A stretch of 64,000 nucleotides of DNA from Circinella umbellata (Eukaryota > Mucoromycota > Mucoromycetes > Mucorales > Lichtheimiaceae), in assembly GCA_025093555.1 (NCBI GenBank), contig JAIWNF010000051.1, positions 62,001 through 126,000 of the forward strand, read 5' to 3'. Both the position numbers and the translations under genes were made by a program. Positions 60,605 to 64,000 of the stretch are shown here, piece after piece. Under the pieces are notes generated by a model. It had not been told where the DNA came from. It searched no databases and saw only the letters and a program-made list of their open reading frames with translations. Each line of letters opens with the position of its first letter. Position 1 is the stretch's first letter.

Positions 60605-61652
60605 ATTATACTGTCAACTAACTTTACAAGGAGCATTTAAATGTTTCTTATGTTGTTGAATGCACACAATCTCTTTTTGTCGTATATATAAACCAGTAAT
60701 AAACTATATCAAGAACTATTTCTAGTTTTGTATTTTTTACATCTAATTAAGAGAAATATCATTGGAAAACATTATATGAGGGTACAGCTGTGCTATATAT
60801 TTAATGTTAGTAAGAAGACCGCTACGTATGGTGCAGAGAAAGAATTTAGTAATTTCGTATATGCATATATATTACTTTTTATCATAATTATGACATGCGT
60901 ATGGCTATTTATCGGTAATAATGATAGTGACTGTGAGCATGTGCATAAATATTCAGACATAATCCAAAAGTAGCTAAGCGATGTTGTGATTGCCTTTTCT
61001 TCAAGATATTTGGTGTGCGTATAAATCATTCAGATGTATTATTCTATTATCGACATATAACAAGAACATAGCTTTCTTTCCTAGCACTTTAACTCGTTAT
61101 ATCTTCTACGACGCATATATATGCTTTTTTTTGGGGGGCTATATGGATTCTAGAGATATCATATGACGCTTGCAGCAAAGTTTCTTTTCCCATTTAATAT
61201 TTTCGTATATTTATGGTGGTTCCCCACACGCTACCTGAAAAAAAGGCGGCACGCACAAACAATGTATAGCAGCGCATGACTTTGATTGTTATGGTTGGTA
61301 TAATTCTTATACGAGAATACTTTTTATATTTGCATCATGACTTGCCTATATAAGATAACTCAATAAACGAATGAAAGACATAACTACGCTTTGGTCATTT
61401 TTATTATCACTTACTACGCACATATGAAAACAGAGTACATTATTCCCGTATCTTCCCCCTCCAAACTAAAAACTCTGCTTTCAACCAAATAACGGAACCA
61501 ATACCAATTTTATACTAAATTTAAGGCAAGTCAGAAAAATGCACTATATTTAATAGTTTGTGGTAATATCAAGAATATTTCCAGGATATGCTGTACTGAT
61601 TTTTTAAATTATATTTATACAGCTCTTCGAGCCGACCGTCGTGAGTTAATTC
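60605..61652. other. Intergenic DNA
   Basis: AT-rich spacer after the P450 gene. The 60728-60973 frame is accidental. No supported gene. A run of eight G near 61132-61138 follows a T-tract. Confidence 0.4.
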
Positions 61653-62054
61653 TATAAGGACCGACATCGTCTGATTAAATGGCGTATGCACTGAATTCCT
61701 TCTTACCCGTTATAATACTGTCGTTGTGGAGTACCAGAAGCTACTAGAGAACACTATACCACCTGCTCACTTTTGCAACACCACCTACAAAAACTACTTG
61801 ATGCGTTTGGTTCTTTAGCAAACCTAGTCTCACCTCAACAGCCCATAGATCATATTCTAAACAGGTTACCACGTTCTGAAGTTAGTCGTACATGTGATGG
61901 TAAGTGGCAAACCACGTGGCATATTTTACGTCACGCTCTCCGAGAAATTGACAGGCTAAGTCATCCAGCTAATACATATAACTATGTTGACGAACCAGCA
62001 CCAGAAGAAGCCCTTCAGACAACAGCCACAATTATACTCCCTCCAAACATATAA
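61653..62054 (+). pseudogene. C-terminal fossil of a LINE-type retrotransposon
   Basis: The frame from 61653 reads YKDRHRLIKWRMH, then two stops (at 61683-61720), then an open stretch of about 110 codons to TAA at 62052-62054. Just after the stops it contains CRCGVPEATREHYTTC, that is C-x-C-x8-H-x3-C. This is the zinc-binding pattern that closes many non-LTR retrotransposon reverse transcriptases, in the common context of a 'RL..WRM' block before it. Residues further on (IDHILNRLPRS, WQTTWHILRHALREID) resemble the tails of such elements in zygomycete fungi. No reverse transcriptase catalytic domain is present upstream, so this is a 5'-truncated, mutated copy. Confident identity would need a search. 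Confidence 0.6.
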
Positions 62055-63218
62055 GCACGTACTAGTAGCTATTACATCATCCCATACACCATCCTACTAT
62101 CTGATATTTTAATTAAACATTCTCTAATGTTTTCCCGCCTACTCCAACCAAACGTTTTCCCATTACGGGATTTTTTTAGCTATGGTATCTCCAATGCTCT
62201 CAAGCCCCACTTTATATTCTTCTTATTTCTTCGTACCACAAGGAAACGACTACATGTCTATAGACAATTGTCACTTAGTATTCCATCAATAAATAAACAA
62301 AAAAATTTCAACTGTTTATACAGCAGCACGAAAAAAAAAAGCGCAGATACTGATATTATAGTAGCTTAGTAATAGTAATAGTATAATGCTCAAAGGGGTA
62401 TTTTTTATTACACTCTTTAATCTTAAATTTACTGGCCACTTGAATATATCGCATTATAGTAACACTTCACATGACTAATTATAACAACATACATCAAATG
62501 CTGCTGAGCATCAGTATTTATTTATTTTTACATTATAAATTATTATCGTCATACCTTTAAAATTTCATGAAGTATGTAGTAAAGTGATTAAAATATGTAG
62601 AAAGAAAGAGAAAGAGATTTTATTTTGAAAAATTGCTTCTTGGCCTTGAAAAATAAACAATAGAAAGATATAATAAAAGAAAGAGTAGTCATATATGAAA
62701 TGCAGATAAGTCTTGTTGATGTATGAATATATATGTATATATAAAAGAAATTGTAGTAAACGTTGCAGTAGCAAAGTTGTCTTTTTTTTTTTAAGAAAAA
62801 AGATACAGTCCCGATAATCAATATATAATAATAGAAGAGAATGAACTTGTATATTCCTTTAAAGAAGCGATACGTAATTTGAATATGTATAAAAGAAGAA
62901 AAATGAAAAGTAAAAAAAAATAAATGGATCAGGGTCAGAAAAAATAATACGTAATAATGGAGTTGTGAAAAAAGAGGGACAAAGTGAAGGAAATATGTAA
63001 AAGAGAGAATGAAATGGGTGTCATATAAAATACGTAAGAGAAAAAAGAAGAAAACAAAATGATGCGTATATAAACATAGTAGTAGCAATAATGATTATCT
63101 ACTACGTATAAAGGTGACTGTCGCTGTTGTGAGATATAAGTATACTGTATAGATTAAAAGAAAGAGAGAGCGAATATGACGTTTATATTATATAAAGTCT
63201 TGAGTATTGAATTTCTTT
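62055..63218. other. Intergenic, low-complexity AT-rich DNA
   Basis: Contains many A- and T-runs and several TACGTA words (62872, 62948, 63031). Open frames on the minus strand at 62565-63088 are strings of Phe/Tyr/Leu/Ile from AT-rich DNA and are not genes. Confidence 0.45.
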
Positions 63219-64000
63219 TTAGATGGCAGGGTTTTGGAAATCAATAGCAGAATAAAAATTGTCAGAAATGAGCTCACGAAGATTATTCTCTTTAGTAAGC
63301 TCGAACCCCTTTTGATCCGATAACATCGAGGGTGAGTCATTGTTGGTAACGTGAGGTGAAAAATAAGATGATGTAGGTGTTTCTATAGGTGTTGTAATCA
63401 ATGTTAAAACCGGTGATGGATTAGTAGTTACTGGTTTAGGTGTAACCATAGGGGAAGAAGATGATGATGAAGGTGATTGATATTGTTGATACGAAGCACA
63501 AGATGATGATGATGTTGATGCCGACATGCCGGTAGTAGGATTGGAAAACAAGTTTTGTTCCGTGCTCCAATAATCAGTTTGAAAACTCACTTCAGTAGCA
63601 GCGACTGCAGTTGTCATATCAATACTATTTGTTATCGTAGTGCTATTGCTGTGGTGATTGCTTGTAGATTCTGTCGAAGCAGATGATGTTGTAACAAACA
63701 AATTTACGAGATTATTATAATTGCCCGTCTCAGAGAGCGACGGGATAGTATACTGTTGCTGCTCTGGAGGTAACCAGCGAGAAAAATCAAACGAAGGACG
63801 CTTTACAGCACGTTCAAGTTCATCACCAAGATGAGGTCGTTTTGAACTTGCTGGGGCCAAACCAGCAAAAGGGTATGTTTGATGTAATGATGGTCTTAAT
63901 TGCTGTTGTTCCTGATGCTGTAGTTGAGATGAGTTATGATGGTAATAATGATCAAGTATAACACCACAGCGATTGTTAACAAATTGATGAAGGATACGAT
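63219..64000 (-). CDS. Partial Ser/Thr-rich protein, C-terminus only
   Basis: The frame is open on the minus strand from the window edge (64000) to a stop at 63219, 260 codons. The upstream part reads RILHQFVNNRCGVILDHYYH before a glutamine stretch (LQHQEQQQLRPSLHQ). Then come GDELERAVKRPSFDFSRWLP and long Ser/Thr runs (SASTSSSSCASYQQYQ, SPSSSSSSPM), a pattern frequent in transcription factors and other nuclear regulators. No DNA-binding or catalytic domain lies inside the window. The N-terminus lies beyond position 64000, so the product cannot be named. Confidence 0.7.
   Translation of the reverse strand, partial: RILHQFVNNRCGVILDHYYHHNSSQLQHQEQQQLRPSLHQTYPFAGLAPASSKRPHLGDELERAVKRPSFDFSRWLPPEQQQYTIPSLSETGNYNNLVNLFVTTSSASTESTSNHHSNSTTITNSIDMTTAVAATEVSFQTDYWSTEQNLFSNPTTGMSASTSSSSCASYQQYQSPSSSSSSPMVTPKPVTTNPSPVLTLITTPIETPTSSYFSPHVTNNDSPSMLSDQKGFELTKENNLRELISDNFYSAIDFQNPAI

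Noticed and set aside
62565..63088. 166-codon minus-strand frame
   Set aside because: A Phe/Tyr/Leu/His string from A/T runs. It has no stop only because of composition, and nothing supports it as a gene.
1..64000. CRISPR arrays, operons, ribosome binding sites, bacterial promoters
   Set aside because: This is a spliced eukaryotic genome; no regularly spaced direct repeats or polycistronic layout were seen.

Overview
This is a eukaryotic, AT-rich nuclear window. Its genes are interrupted by many short GT-AG introns, mostly 60-120 nt. The gene content is fungal: an AP-3 beta adaptin, an Ecm33-type GPI wall protein, a Nif1/Dsf2-type Sel1 protein, a UapA-type purine permease, a UNC-45/She4 chaperone and a trehalose-6-P synthase/phosphatase. 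Together with the low GC, the fossil Tc1/mariner-type transposases and a LINE tail, this suggests an early-diverging filamentous fungus, most likely Mucoromycota (Mucorales). The phylum is inferred; 'fungus' is well supported. Gene models were built by joining exons at GT-AG junctions. In every model listed with exons the exon lengths add up to an open frame.

Layout. Positions 1-5764 are gene-poor and hold two dead Tc1/mariner-type transposases. A small golgin-like coiled-coil gene (5765-6749, -) follows. Positions 9135-15187 hold three genes with a possible common theme: an NCS2 xanthine/uric-acid-type permease (-), a divergent secreted nucleobase/nucleoside deaminase (+), and a thymine-dioxygenase-like 2-oxoglutarate oxygenase (+). 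Positions 16350-25812 carry cytosolic LeuRS (-), AP-3 beta (-) and an Ecm33-like wall protein (+). Positions 25888-37162 carry a Sel1-repeat protein (-), a riboflavin-type deaminase (+), a UNC-45/She4 myosin chaperone (-), a CINP homologue (+) and a SWI3/SMARCC chromatin remodelling subunit (-). After a 2.1 kb gap come a serine-rich orphan (39295-39981, -), a (TG)40 microsatellite, a PA-TM-RING E3 ligase (-) and ALG9 (-). A second gene-poor stretch (45947-49897) precedes the bifunctional trehalose gene (+), ribosomal protein eL8 (-), a NagD-like HAD phosphatase (+) and a cytochrome P450 (+) with a striking triple 16-nt repeat upstream. The right end has a LINE C-terminal fossil and the 3' end of a serine/threonine-rich gene that leaves the window.

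Most genes are ordinary housekeeping functions: translation, vesicle traffic, N-glycosylation, chromatin, trehalose. The parts that deserve attention are the nucleobase trio, the micro-exon start of the UNC-45 gene next to a 138-bp shared promoter, the TACGTA word excess in non-coding DNA, the P450 upstream repeat and a GC-richer island near 4.7 kb.
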